The position numbers and the translations under genes were made by a program. The notes beneath the pieces are model-generated. The model was not told where the DNA came from and made no database searches. It worked only from the letters and a program-made list of their open reading frames with translations. This document shows positions 52,586 to 60,665 of a stretch of 64,000 nt of DNA, one piece after another. Position 1 is the first letter of the stretch. Every line of letters starts with the position of its first letter. The DNA is from Rhodobacteraceae bacterium DSL-40 (lineage in GTDB: Bacteria; Pseudomonadota; Alphaproteobacteria; Rhodobacterales; Rhodobacteraceae): NCBI GenBank assembly GCA_003258405.1, contig QKPN01000001.1, positions 496,001 through 560,000 on the forward strand. The letters are read 5' to 3'.

Positions 52586-53257
52586 TCAGGCAACAGCCTC
52601 TGGCGAGAGCGTTGCTAGCGCCGTGGCCAGATCGCCATAACCGGTTGTCCGGCGCTCGTAGGCCAGACCAAGGCGCCGAGCGCATCGCGCGGCCTCCGTA
52701 TCGAGGCGGGCATCTTGTGCCTGCGCCAGATAGATAAGGCGTTCATAATGCCCGAAGAGCATTTCCCGAAGCTCAGGATGTCGATCGAGGCCCATGGGTT
52801 TCCAGACAAAGGCATCGAACTGGCGTACGAGAAAGTCGGTGAGGAAGAAGGCCCGCATCTCCGCATCGGCTCGCGCCGCAAACGCCGCATTTCCGTCAAA
52901 AAAGCTGTAACAATGCGGCCCCGCCACCATTTCCACGCCCAGCTCCCTGCAGCGTGCAGCCAGAAGCCCGCCGGTGCCGCAGTCCGCATAGGCCACGAAG
53001 ATGCGATCGTAGTGCGGGCGCGCGTCTTCGATGGCGCGCGCCACGGCATCAGGTATCAGCTCAGGGTGAAGGTGAAGCTTCGCAGGCAGACAGGTGAGTT
53101 CAAGATGGTCCCATCGGTTGAGTTTGCGAAGAGCGAGAATTTCCCGCGCGAGCGCACCGCACGCAATGACCAGGACACGCCCCGGAAAGACACCGGCCAA
53201 CGCCTGCGGGGCCGAAAGCCCCGCGTCGACCATGCCATGATCGTTGAGCGCGAGCAT
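52586..53257 (-). CDS. DUF1638 family protein
   Basis: 223 residues. RVLVIACGALAREILAL near residue 27, LPAKLHLHPELIPDAV near 56, FVAYADCGTGGLLAARC near 87 and GPHCYSFFDG near 112 are the Cys/His-containing blocks of DUF1638. Biochemical role unknown; in genomes it is usually next to corrinoid proteins of the MttC/MtbC type, as here (10 bases behind the corrinoid gene, same strand). AAGG lies about 9 bases before the ATG. The conserved Cys/His could bind metal or corrinoid. Confidence 0.82.
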   Translation of the reverse strand: MLALNDHGMVDAGLSAPQALAGVFPGRVLVIACGALAREILALRKLNRWDHLELTCLPAKLHLHPELIPDAVARAIEDARPHYDRIFVAYADCGTGGLLAARCRELGVEMVAGPHCYSFFDGNAAFAARADAEMRAFFLTDFLVRQFDAFVWKPMGLDRHPELREMLFGHYERLIYLAQAQDARLDTEAARCARRLGLAYERRTTGYGDLATALATLSPEAVA

Positions 53258-53267
53258 GGACGCTGCC

Positions 53268-53993
53268 TTAGGCAGGCAGATTGTGGCGACGGGCCATCAA
53301 GGTCTTTGCCATCTCGACGGCCACTGCGGCATCCCGGCAGTAGGCATCTGCGCCGATCGCGCGCCCGAACTCCTCGTTGAGCGGCGCTCCGCCGACCATG
53401 ATGATGTAGTCGTCGCGCACCCCCTTCTCTTTCATCGTGTCGATGACGACCTTCATGTACGGCATCGTGGTCGTCAGCAGCGCAGACATGCCAAGGATGT
53501 CTGCCCGCTCGCGCTCCAGCGCCTCGAGATAGTTCTCCACCGGGTTGTTGATCCCGAGATCTACGATCTCGAAGCCGGCACCCTCCATCATCATCGACAC
53601 GAGGTTCTTGCCGATGTCGTGGATATCCCCTTTCACGGTGCCGATCACCATCTTGCCAAGCCGCGGCGCACCGGTCTCAATAAGCAGCGGCTTCAGGATC
53701 GACATCCCGGCCTTCATCGCATTGGCAGCGAGAAGCACCTCGGGAACGAAGAGGATACCGTCGCGAAAGTCGATCCCGACAATCCGCATGCCCTCCACCA
53801 GCGCCTTCGTCAGGATATCATAGGGGGTCCATCCGCGCTCCAGCAAGATGTTCACCCCCTCGGTGATCTCGTCGGCGAGGCCATCATAGAGATCATCATG
53901 CATCTGCGGCACAAGTTCTTCATCCGGCAGCTCGCTCAGGATGAGATCGTCGTCTTCCTCGACCATGGAAACCTCGTCTGCACCGGAAGCCAT
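53268..53993 (-). CDS. corrinoid (B12-binding) methyltransferase protein, MttC/MtbC type
   Basis: Methyl carrier with bound cobamide. 241 residues: an N-terminal helical cap (LADEITEGVNILLERGWTPYDILTKAL, MRIVGIDFRDGILFVPEVLLAANAM) and a C-terminal Rossmann B12 domain with the base-off signature GDIHDIGKN near residue 120, GINNPVE, SALLTTTM and VGGAPLNEEFGRAIGADAYC. Substrate-specific methyltransferases (MttB-like) and the acceptor are not in the window. Start ATG 53993; an ATG at 53966 has a better GAGG spacing. Divergent from the radical SAM gene. Confidence 0.88.
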   Translation of the reverse strand: MASGADEVSMVEEDDDLILSELPDEELVPQMHDDLYDGLADEITEGVNILLERGWTPYDILTKALVEGMRIVGIDFRDGILFVPEVLLAANAMKAGMSILKPLLIETGAPRLGKMVIGTVKGDIHDIGKNLVSMMMEGAGFEIVDLGINNPVENYLEALERERADILGMSALLTTTMPYMKVVIDTMKEKGVRDDYIIMVGGAPLNEEFGRAIGADAYCRDAAVAVEMAKTLMARRHNLPA

Positions 53994-54112
53994 GCCGCCA
54001 TAAGCGGTCCTTTAGACTCTAGCCCCGGCCGGCCCGGACCGCCGCGCCCAGAAGCGACGTGAAGATGCTGCCGACCGACCTTCGCCGGCTCACATCGATG
54101 ACTGCTGCTAAT

Positions 54113-54127
54113 GTTTATGTTTTGTTC
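54113..54127 (+). promoter_or_regulatory. LexA-like box upstream of the radical SAM gene
   Basis: GTTT-N7-GTTC, one mismatch to the alphaproteobacterial LexA site GTTC-N7-GTTC, 12 bases before the ATG at 54140 in an AT-rich stretch. Placement at the start codon would allow repression. Confidence 0.3.
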
Positions 54128-54139
54128 TATCATGTGCCC

Positions 54140-55231
54140 ATGACTGAGTCGGGCACCTCCTCTTCCAAGACTCATCGCTTGCGCGGTCGCGGAGCGTTGA
54201 GCAATCGTGTTGGACGTTTCGAACCCTATGAGCGTGAAGCGGTGGACGACGGATGGCCGCGCGAAGATGCGGACGTTCCACTTCTGCGTACCGAAGTCGC
54301 AATTGAACGTCCGCGCCGGATTCTCAGCCGAAACAGTTCGCCGGACATTCCCTTCGACCGCTCGATCAACCCTTATCGAGGATGTGAGCACGCCTGCGTT
54401 TATTGCTTTGCCCGGCCCAGCCATGCCTTTCTTGGCCTGTCACCTGGCCTCGATTTCGAAGCGCGGATCGTGGCCAAACCAGAGGCGCCGGAGTACCTTG
54501 CCCGCGAACTCGGAGCAAAGCGCTACGTTCTGGCACCGATCGCGATCGGCACCAACACGGACCCCTATCAGCCGGTCGAGGCACGGTTCCGGATCATGCG
54601 CTCGATGCTAGAGGTGTTGCGGGATTGGCGGCATCCGGTCACGATCGTGACAAAGGGCAGTCTGATCGAACGCGATATCGATATTCTTGCCCCGATGGCG
54701 CGCGAAGGTCTCGTGCATGTGGGTATTTCACTTACGACGCTAGACAAGGCCCTCTCGCGCCGGATGGAGCCCCGTGCACCTTCTCCGGAGCGCAGGCTCG
54801 CGATCATCCAACACCTGACGGACGCCCGCGTGCCCGTGAGGGTGATGGTGGCTCCGATCATACCCGGACTCACGGATCATGAAATGGAGACACTTCTTGC
54901 TGCGGCACGCGAAGCGGGTGCCGAAACAGCAAGCTGGATTCTGCTGCGTCTGCCTGGCGAGGTCGGCCCGATCTTTCGCGAGTGGCTCGATGGGTTCGGC
55001 GAAGCACGTGCACGGAAAGTCTTGGCGCGTCTGCGCGAAATGCATGGCGGCCGCGAGTATGATTCCGACTGGGGCAAGCGCATGCGCGGACAAGGGGTCC
55101 ATGCGGATCTGATCCGCTCTCGCTTCCGGATAGCAACGCGGCGACTTGGCTATGCTGAAGACGCGCCTCCATTACGCACGGATCTCTTTCGACGACCAGA
55201 GCGCGACGAACGACAACTCGCCCTTCTTTAG
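54140..55231 (+). CDS. PA0069-type radical SAM protein
   Basis: 363 residues. N-terminal RGRGALSNRVGRFEPYER is typical of the PA0069/Rv2578c family; the cluster motif is in NPYRGCEHACVYCFARP (C-x3-C-x2-C), with SAM-binding and barrel strands after (NTDPYQPVE, TKGSLIERD, VGISLTTLDK). The family is related to spore photoproduct lyase; its substrate is unknown, though it is often found with DNA-damage genes. I prefer ATG 54140 (MTESGTSSSK) to an ATG at 54059 because the extra 27 residues cover the promoter-like stretch. Confidence 0.85.
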   Translation: MTESGTSSSKTHRLRGRGALSNRVGRFEPYEREAVDDGWPREDADVPLLRTEVAIERPRRILSRNSSPDIPFDRSINPYRGCEHACVYCFARPSHAFLGLSPGLDFEARIVAKPEAPEYLARELGAKRYVLAPIAIGTNTDPYQPVEARFRIMRSMLEVLRDWRHPVTIVTKGSLIERDIDILAPMAREGLVHVGISLTTLDKALSRRMEPRAPSPERRLAIIQHLTDARVPVRVMVAPIIPGLTDHEMETLLAAAREAGAETASWILLRLPGEVGPIFREWLDGFGEARARKVLARLREMHGGREYDSDWGKRMRGQGVHADLIRSRFRIATRRLGYAEDAPPLRTDLFRRPERDERQLALL

Positions 55232-55396
55232 AGCAGGCCTCACAGAAACGTTTAAATTTTACTCATGCTGCACTGCAGTAGGCGCATGGCAGGGTTGCAC
55301 TCTGATGGGTTGCGCCACCGCATTGGCAGCGTCATGTTCTATGCAAGCCTTCAAGACAACTGTGTAACTCTGTTCCGGCTTTAAGGAGCTGTCATA

Positions 55397-55615
55397 ATGA
55401 GCATTCTTGACCATATGACGCATCATGCGTCACTTCGGGAAACTCTCGCAAATACGGCAACAAAAGTGATTGACTGGTTCGAAAAGAACTCCGGTCGAGG
55501 CAGGGCCGCGGCGCTTGCCGCACGCCTGAGCGCCATGAGCGATGACGAGCTCTCCGAGCTCGGCCTGACGCGCGACGAGATCGTCCAGCACGCATTTCAG
55601 CGCTTCATGTACTGA
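55397..55615 (+). CDS. DUF1127 family small protein
   Basis: 72 residues, MSILDHMTHHASLRETLANT to RLSAMSDDELSELGLTRDEI and VQHAFQRFMY. The segment AAALAARLSAMSDDELSELGLTRDEIV is the DUF1127 core. Small proteins of this family have been tied to RNA turnover and to phosphate or stress responses in alphaproteobacteria; the role here is unknown. AAGGAG lies 10 bases before the ATG. It stands alone: 165 bases free upstream and a strong hairpin right after. Confidence 0.85.
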   Translation: MSILDHMTHHASLRETLANTATKVIDWFEKNSGRGRAAALAARLSAMSDDELSELGLTRDEIVQHAFQRFMY

Positions 55616-55624
55616 GTGAGGAAC

Positions 55625-55653
55625 CGGGGCGTGCGTGAAAGCAGCACGCCCCG
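55625..55653 (+). terminator. strong hairpin after the DUF1127 gene
   Basis: CGGGGCGTGC and GCACGCCCCG form a perfect 10-bp stem with a 9-base loop, 10 bases after the DUF1127 stop. AAAGGG rather than a T-run follows. Lying between convergent genes, it probably ends transcription from both sides. Confidence 0.55.
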
Positions 55654-55742
55654 AAAGGGATGATCTGTTCACGGCTCCACGGATCCCGAAACGGCCGATC
55701 TCCGCCCGGGAAGCTCAGGAACCAGACGCCCTTCGAAACCGG

Positions 55743-56384
55743 CTAATGCAGAGCGCCGCTCTTCTTTGCGACATGTGTGGCGATCGCATCCATCAAAGGG
55801 GGCGAGAGCGCATCGTAGGGTTCGAGACCGAGCTCTCGCAAACGCCCGCGAATGCCATCCATCCGGCTCGGATCAACACCGGACTCTATGACCGAAGAGA
55901 CGAATGCCGCGAATTCGGGCGGCGCCCAGCCCTTCTCCGTCGAAAGCTCCGTATGCACGAAATCGAGCCCGTAGAACGGATGCTCCGTATTTTCGATCCG
56001 GCCGAACATATGCACACCGCAATCCTTGCAGGCGTGGCGCTGGATGGCGGCGGCGGGGTCGACGACGGCGAGCTTGTCCGCGCCGGAAATCACCTCGACC
56101 TTGTCCCGGGAGACCACTGCAATCTGGGAGAAGATCGCCCCTTTCGGCTTCCAGCACTTGGTGCAGCCACAGGCATGATTGTGCGCGACCTGGGCAGAAA
56201 CCTTCACATTGACCGGATTGCTCGAGCAACGGCATGTGAGCGTGCCACCAGAGAACCCCGGCGCTGCAGGCGGAAAGCCATTGTCGATTGCTGGGTGAAG
56301 CTTCACCCCTGCGTAGGACGGGCGGGGCGGAGGCGATGGCGCTTTGGTGTTTTCGCCGCCGAAAAGACTTGATAACAATCCCAT
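55743..56384 (-). CDS. gfa: S-(hydroxymethyl)glutathione synthase (Gfa)
   Basis: Speeds condensation of formaldehyde with glutathione, the entry step of glutathione-dependent formaldehyde oxidation. 213 residues with the zinc-binding Cys sets [12 protein letters not shown] near residue 50, [15 protein letters not shown] near 73 and [13 protein letters not shown] near 120, then [11 protein letters not shown]. Start ATG 56384 behind GGGAGG. The partner dehydrogenase (adhI/flhA) and esterase are not in the window. It is divergent from ureE. Confidence 0.9.
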   Translation of the reverse strand: MGLLSSLFGGENTKAPSPPPRPSYAGVKLHPAIDNGFPPAAPGFSGGTLTCRCSSNPVNVKVSAQVAHNHACGCTKCWKPKGAIFSQIAVVSRDKVEVISGADKLAVVDPAAAIQRHACKDCGVHMFGRIENTEHPFYGLDFVHTELSTEKGWAPPEFAAFVSSVIESGVDPSRMDGIRGRLRELGLEPYDALSPPLMDAIATHVAKKSGALH

Positions 56385-56493
56385 CTCGGACCTCCCGTTA
56401 TTTTTCTGTGTATCGGGAAGTAGCACAGCTCGTGGCATGGCCCTACACAGCGAAAGGTATTGGCCGTCGCCCGTGCTCCAGTCAGGAGGCAAG

Positions 56494-57030
56494 ATGTCCG
56501 ATACCCAGACTTCCCATCATGTCCGCCGTCGCGGAAGCTGGCCCAAAGCTGAAGAGACGCAGCCTGACACCATAACTCTCGATTACGAAAGCAGATTCCT
56601 GAGGCGGAAGTGTATCGTGACCGATGGCGGAACCGGGCTTCTCGTTGATCTTGCCGAAACGACCTCACTCGAAGAGGGCGATGCACTCGAGACAATGGAA
56701 GGGCGTCTGATCGAGGTCCGGGCGGCGCCCGAGGCATTGATCGAAATTCGCGCCGACGGCGCCAGCCTAGCGCGCCTGGCTTGGCATATCGGCAATCGGC
56801 ATACCCCGGCCCAGATCGACCATGATCGCATCCTTATTCGTGAGGACCATGTCATGAGGGATATGCTCCGACGCCTTGGAGCGGAACTGAGGCCAGTGAC
56901 CGGGGCCTTCAAACCGGAAGGCGGCGCCTACGGCCATGGCCGCACACTTGGGCATCACCATGGTCCAGCGACGTCCGATCCGGCTCATGTCGGCGACGCG
57001 CATCATCACCATCATTCCACAGACGGGTAG
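56494..57030 (+). CDS. ureE: urease accessory protein UreE (nickel chaperone)
   Basis: 178 residues. N-terminal peptide-binding domain ([21 protein letters not shown] ... [17 protein letters not shown]) and a C-terminal metal-binding domain with [14 protein letters not shown] near residue 97 (the conserved nickel His). A His-rich tail follows: [10 protein letters not shown], then [15 protein letters not shown], a nickel store as in Klebsiella UreE. AGGAGG lies 5 bases before the ATG at 56494. No ureD, ureA, ureB or ureC precedes it: gfa lies upstream on the other strand. Confidence 0.93.
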   Translation: MSDTQTSHHVRRRGSWPKAEETQPDTITLDYESRFLRRKCIVTDGGTGLLVDLAETTSLEEGDALETMEGRLIEVRAAPEALIEIRADGASLARLAWHIGNRHTPAQIDHDRILIREDHVMRDMLRRLGAELRPVTGAFKPEGGAYGHGRTLGHHHGPATSDPAHVGDAHHHHHSTDG

Positions 57031-57287
57031 TCCGGGCATGCTCCTTGAAAAGAAGAGCGGATTTCGTCCTGAAGGTCATCCGCCCTCGGCCCAGCGAAGC
57101 CGCCGAGCTCGCCGCTGGCGCCCTTCTGCTGTCTGGGCTTGTTCCCCTTCGCAGCGGCTCGACCAGTATTCCGGAGATACAAACGGCTGGAAATCTGTGG
57201 AAGCCCTGTGCCGCAGCGAGATTGCCGTTGCGAAAATCTGATGCAGAAGGTGTGCCGGATATCGCAACAGGCGCGATTCCCGCAGAC
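57031..57287. other. gap between ureE and ureF
   Basis: 257 bases where urease accessory genes normally abut. The ureF frame is open through it, and a second plus-strand frame ends RLDQYSGDTNGWKSVEALCR then SEIAVAKI and a stop at 57239-57241 with coding-like codon use. The two open frames may be pieces of one gene split by a frameshift; I cannot name it. Confidence 0.3.
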
Positions 57288-57917
57288 ATGATATCGCTTC
57301 AGGTCCTCACATCCTGGTTTTCCCCATCTTACCCAGTCGGGGCCTACAGCTACTCACACGGGCTCGAATGGGCGATAGAGGACAACACCGTTAGAAACGG
57401 CGAGGATCTCCAAGGCTGGATCAGCGATCTTCTTGCGTTCGGTGCCGGGCGCAGCGATGCGATCCTTGTCGCCGAGGCTTACCGCTCTTCCGATCCCCAT
57501 GACCTAATGGAGCTGGCTGACGCGCTGACACCCTGCTCGGAGCGGCATCTTGAAACCATGGCCCAGGGCACTGCCTTCGCAAGAACGACAGCAGCAGTCT
57601 GGAACATCCCGCTCGAACCGATGCCATATCCGGTTGCCGTCGGCACAGCAGCACGCGCCCTCGCCCTGCCCCTGCAGCCGCTTCTGATGCTTTTCGTACA
57701 GGCTTTCGCGGCCAACATAGTCTCAGCGGGCGTTCGTCTGATCCCGCTTGGCCAGACCGAGGGCCAGAAGACGACGGCGCGCCTGATGCCCCTCATTGAA
57801 CGTGTGGCTCGGGAGGCGGAGGAGTCGACTGTCGCGACACTGGGCAGTATGTCAACCGGCGCCGATCTGGCCTCCATGCTTCACGAAACCCAATATACGA
57901 GGCTTTACCGCTCATGA
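57288..57917 (+). CDS. ureF: urease accessory protein UreF
   Basis: 209 residues from ATG 57288. [20 protein letters not shown] then [12 protein letters not shown] is the UreF N-terminal signature (LSPxFPxGxFxYSHGLE); the rest is all-helical with [34 protein letters not shown]. UreF with UreH/UreD bridges UreG to the urease apoenzyme and checks nickel insertion. The frame is open ~80 codons upstream and a GTG at 57252 is possible, but family length favours 57288. The stop overlaps ureG. Confidence 0.88.
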   Translation: MISLQVLTSWFSPSYPVGAYSYSHGLEWAIEDNTVRNGEDLQGWISDLLAFGAGRSDAILVAEAYRSSDPHDLMELADALTPCSERHLETMAQGTAFARTTAAVWNIPLEPMPYPVAVGTAARALALPLQPLLMLFVQAFAANIVSAGVRLIPLGQTEGQKTTARLMPLIERVAREAEESTVATLGSMSTGADLASMLHETQYTRLYRS

Positions 57918-58546
57918 CGCAAGCTCCAGTCAGATCGCCGCACGGCCCTCTTCGGGTCGGCATCGGTGGCCCCGTCGGCGCAGGCAAGACAGCATTGATG
58001 GACCAGCTCTGCAAGCGAATGCGGGATCGGTGGTCCATCGCGGCAATCACCAATGACATCTACACGCGGGAGGACGCGGAGTTTCTTATGCGCAGCCAAG
58101 CCTTGCCGCTCGAGCGGATCATGGGCGTGGAAACGGGAGGCTGTCCGCATACTGCAATCCGGGAAGACGCCTCCATCAATCTCGTGGCGATCGACGAGAT
58201 GGTGAAGCGTATTCCGGAACTCGATATTGTCCTGATTGAGTCCGGCGGCGACAATCTGTCCGCCACCTTTTCCCCCGAGTTGGCCGATATCACTCTCTAT
58301 GTGATCGACGTCTGCGCAGGCGACAAGATCCCTCGCAAGGGCGGACCCGGTGTGACACGCTCAGATTTGCTCATCATCAACAAGATTGATCTTGCGCCCT
58401 ATGTGGGGGCGTCGCTCGAGGTCATGGAGCGTGACTCCCGCAAGATGCGTGGCGATCGCCCGTTTGTCTTCTGCAATGTCAGGGATGGCAAGGGCGTCGA
58501 CAGCGTTATAGACTTCATCGCAAAAGCTGGCGGCTTGCCGATCTGA
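57914..58546 (+). CDS. ureG: urease accessory GTPase UreG
   Basis: SIMIBI-class GTPase that delivers nickel during urease activation. 210 residues: P-loop [14 protein letters not shown] near residue 14, the metal-binding CPH in [17 protein letters not shown] near 75, [17 protein letters not shown] near 108 and the guanine motif [14 protein letters not shown] overlaps the ureF stop. Last gene of this short run. Confidence 0.95.
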   Translation: MTQAPVRSPHGPLRVGIGGPVGAGKTALMDQLCKRMRDRWSIAAITNDIYTREDAEFLMRSQALPLERIMGVETGGCPHTAIREDASINLVAIDEMVKRIPELDIVLIESGGDNLSATFSPELADITLYVIDVCAGDKIPRKGGPGVTRSDLLIINKIDLAPYVGASLEVMERDSRKMRGDRPFVFCNVRDGKGVDSVIDFIAKAGGLPI

Positions 58547-58565
58547 ACACCAACTGGCGTCGCGG

Positions 58566-59222
58566 TCACTCCCCCGGCGGAACCTCTGTAACGCGGAGGC
58601 CGCGCGCCAACTCTCGCCCCATTCGTCTCGGGCTCAAACCGGCTTCGTAGGCTTGGCGCAGCGGTGCTTCATCCATAAGATCGACAACAGACACGCCGCC
58701 GGTATGGACTGCCAGAAGCTCATTGGACCGGTCGACCTCGTCGCGAAAGGCAAGGTACCAATCCTCCCAGGCACGCGCCGGATTTGATAAGAGATCCTTG
58801 ATCTCCATTCCTAGGTCGGTGCCAGAAAACTGTTTTATTTCATACCTGTAAACGACAGCTGCCCGATCAAGAAGATCAAGATCCAACCGGGTAAGAGTGA
58901 CGCAATCCGCATTCACTGCGAAGCGCTCCAGCAGGCGTCCGAGACAGAGCCCGAACACTAGGCTCTCGCCGTCCATCCGCCGCTGTGCCACCGCCGAAGC
59001 AAAGGCAATGGCAGCAAGAGCGAATTTGTTTGGCAATGGTCCTTCGCGCTGATCCACGAGATGCGGCGCTGCGGCGCAGAGCTCTCTCAGGAGGTGGTCC
59101 GCAGTCTTCATTGGATCGAGGCTCGTCAGGCCCTCATGACGAAAGATATCCAGAAGACGTTGCATGATCGCGGCAGACTCAGCCTTTCTGACGCTCGCCT
59201 TGATGCTGCGCAGGAAACCCAA
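58566..59222 (-). CDS. protein of unknown function
   Basis: 218 residues, soluble and mostly helical by composition. Blocks that look structured are ALAAIAFASAVAQRRMDGES, LVFGLCLGRLLERF and AREWEDWYLAFRDEVDR-like NPARAWEDWYLAFRDEVDRSN; the end RQAYEAGLSPRRMGRELARGL is basic. I do not recognise a family. It is supported as real by a TTG start with GGAGGA 7 bases upstream. It is convergent with ureG (19 bases apart) and downstream of nothing on its own strand within 100 bases. Confidence 0.6.
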   Translation of the reverse strand: MGFLRSIKASVRKAESAAIMQRLLDIFRHEGLTSLDPMKTADHLLRELCAAAPHLVDQREGPLPNKFALAAIAFASAVAQRRMDGESLVFGLCLGRLLERFAVNADCVTLTRLDLDLLDRAAVVYRYEIKQFSGTDLGMEIKDLLSNPARAWEDWYLAFRDEVDRSNELLAVHTGGVSVVDLMDEAPLRQAYEAGLSPRRMGRELARGLRVTEVPPGE

Positions 59223-59322
59223 TGCACCGTCCTCCGGACGCGATCCAAATCAGACGGGACCATGCGCTCGACAGATTTCCAATTCGTTGAATGTAACGCA
59301 CTTGAGGTGCCGATGACATTGA

Positions 59323-60138
59323 TCAGGCGAATGTAACCAGCGCAGAGAGAGCCGAAGTCGGGCTCAAAAGCGGGTCGATGACATCGAAATGATGCCGGCG
59401 CGGCGCGATCATCCGCCGCAAAGTCACGTCAAATCCGCTCCAGATCGTGTCGAGCAGCACGGATTGCCGCACGAACTCCGGCCGATCCGCTTCACCGACC
59501 CACACGTGGATCTCCTTGCCCGCGATAGGTTCGCACAAGGCCGGGCTTTCCGCGACGGCTTCGGCTCGATCTAGGTGCAAATCGCTGTTCGCATTCATTC
59601 GAAGGAAGGGACGGAGGTCATGAACGCCGGCGATCGAAACAACTCGGCCGATCCGCGCGAGAACCCCCGGCGACAATCGGCTGTCGGCGCAGATCTGGCG
59701 CGTAACGAGATGCCCGCCCGCTGAATGCCCGGCAAGTACAATGGGCCCCTCAACGACGTGAGCCACCTGTTCGATGGCGTCCGTCACCGATCGTGTGATG
59801 TCCGAAATCCGGACCTCTGGCGCGAAGGGGTAGCCCGGCATTGCAACGGCCCATCCACGGGCGACCGGTCCGGTTGCATAATGTGAGAAGAGCTCCCGGT
59901 CGAAACGCCGCCAATAGCCACCGTGCACAAAGACAACTAGCCCGACCGGCCGCTCGGCGGGCAAATGCAGATCGAGCTTCTGCCGTGGATGATCTCCATA
60001 CGCAAGGTTTGCCCTGAGCCGCTCCGGCCCGCGCGACAGCCGGTAGGCATTCGCAGCGGCGGCCCAAAGCATGGGATAGCGTGCGCCGTTCGGAATGTAA
60101 GGTGTACATGCGAAGGCATCATCCCAGTCGATTGCCAT
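59323..60138 (-). CDS. alpha/beta hydrolase, kynurenine-formamidase-like
   Basis: 271 residues. VVFVHGGYWRRFDRELFSHY near residue 69 carries the HGGYW oxyanion motif typical of arylformamidases, and IVLAGHSAGGHLVTRQI near 134 holds the nucleophile Ser; the His is probably in RRHHFDVIDPL. The first residues are also formamidase-like (DAFACTPYIPNGARY). It could hydrolyse N-formylkynurenine, feeding KynU, but related esterases share these motifs. It overlaps the preceding RAM-domain gene (TGATG). Confidence 0.75.
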   Translation of the reverse strand: MAIDWDDAFACTPYIPNGARYPMLWAAAANAYRLSRGPERLRANLAYGDHPRQKLDLHLPAERPVGLVVFVHGGYWRRFDRELFSHYATGPVARGWAVAMPGYPFAPEVRISDITRSVTDAIEQVAHVVEGPIVLAGHSAGGHLVTRQICADSRLSPGVLARIGRVVSIAGVHDLRPFLRMNANSDLHLDRAEAVAESPALCEPIAGKEIHVWVGEADRPEFVRQSVLLDTIWSGFDVTLRRMIAPRRHHFDVIDPLLSPTSALSALVTFA

Positions 60139-60374
60139 CAGAAGGCTTTAAAGGTGAGCGTCGTGAGACTCCGATCGATATGCGGGATATCTAGGATCTT
60201 CGCATTGATATAGCGCCCTATATCCTCTTCCTCGGGGATGTAGACCTTGAGGAGGAGATCGTATTCGCCTGATGTCGAATACAGCTCGGAGGCGAACTCC
60301 CTGTCATAAATGGCATCGGCCACTTCATACGTACGGCCCGGTGTGCAACGCAACTGGATGAAGACGCAATTCAT
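60138..60374 (-). CDS. stand-alone Lrp/AsnC ligand-binding (RAM) domain protein
   Basis: 78 residues, MNCVFIQLRCTPGRTYEVAD then AIYDREFASELYSTSGEYDL and so on: the alpha/beta RAM fold of Lrp/AsnC proteins without the DNA-binding helix-turn-helix. Such SraM-type proteins bind amino acids and can modulate full-length Lrp partners or enzymes. GGGAG lies about 7 bases before the ATG. Its stop overlaps the start of the hydrolase, so the two are made together, which suggests amino-acid (tryptophan/kynurenine?) sensing tied to the hydrolase. Confidence 0.85.
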   Translation of the reverse strand: MNCVFIQLRCTPGRTYEVADAIYDREFASELYSTSGEYDLLLKVYIPEEEDIGRYINAKILDIPHIDRSLTTLTFKAF

Positions 60375-60400
60375 GTCTCACTCCCTTTTCCGGGGGAACT

Positions 60401-60418
60401 TTGGCGCCGCTTGGCGCC
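60401..60418. repeat. tandem TTGGCGCC repeat upstream of the RAM-domain gene
   Basis: TTGGCGCC occurs twice, 10 bases apart (one helical turn), 27 bases upstream of the start codon at 60374. Each copy contains the palindrome GGCGCC. Could be an operator; no known factor is assigned. Confidence 0.35.
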
Positions 60419-60665
60419 CGACGCAATTGTCTTTTTGCCCTAATGGCCTACTGCCGTTTTCGTGGCCGCGAGGTCAAGTCTACGCAAGCCGAGCCAAAAG
60501 CATCACCGGGCATGGGTAGCTTTGTTTCGAATGGTCTCACACTAGTTACGGCGACGCTTGTTGGTATCCAAGACTGCATTTTTACCCGCAATATAAATAT
60601 ATTACGAAGATAATTTTCCACTTTTATGCCCGGCGGCGTCACGTAGCCGGTCCCGGTTCAGGCCA
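60419..60665. other. gene-free stretch with an AT-rich patch
   Basis: Between the repeats and the end of the DMT transporter. Bases about 60583-60625 are strongly AT-rich against a GC-rich background (e.g. CAATATAAATATATTACG), which fits a promoter region for the leftward RAM-hydrolase pair. No gene seen. Confidence 0.4.
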
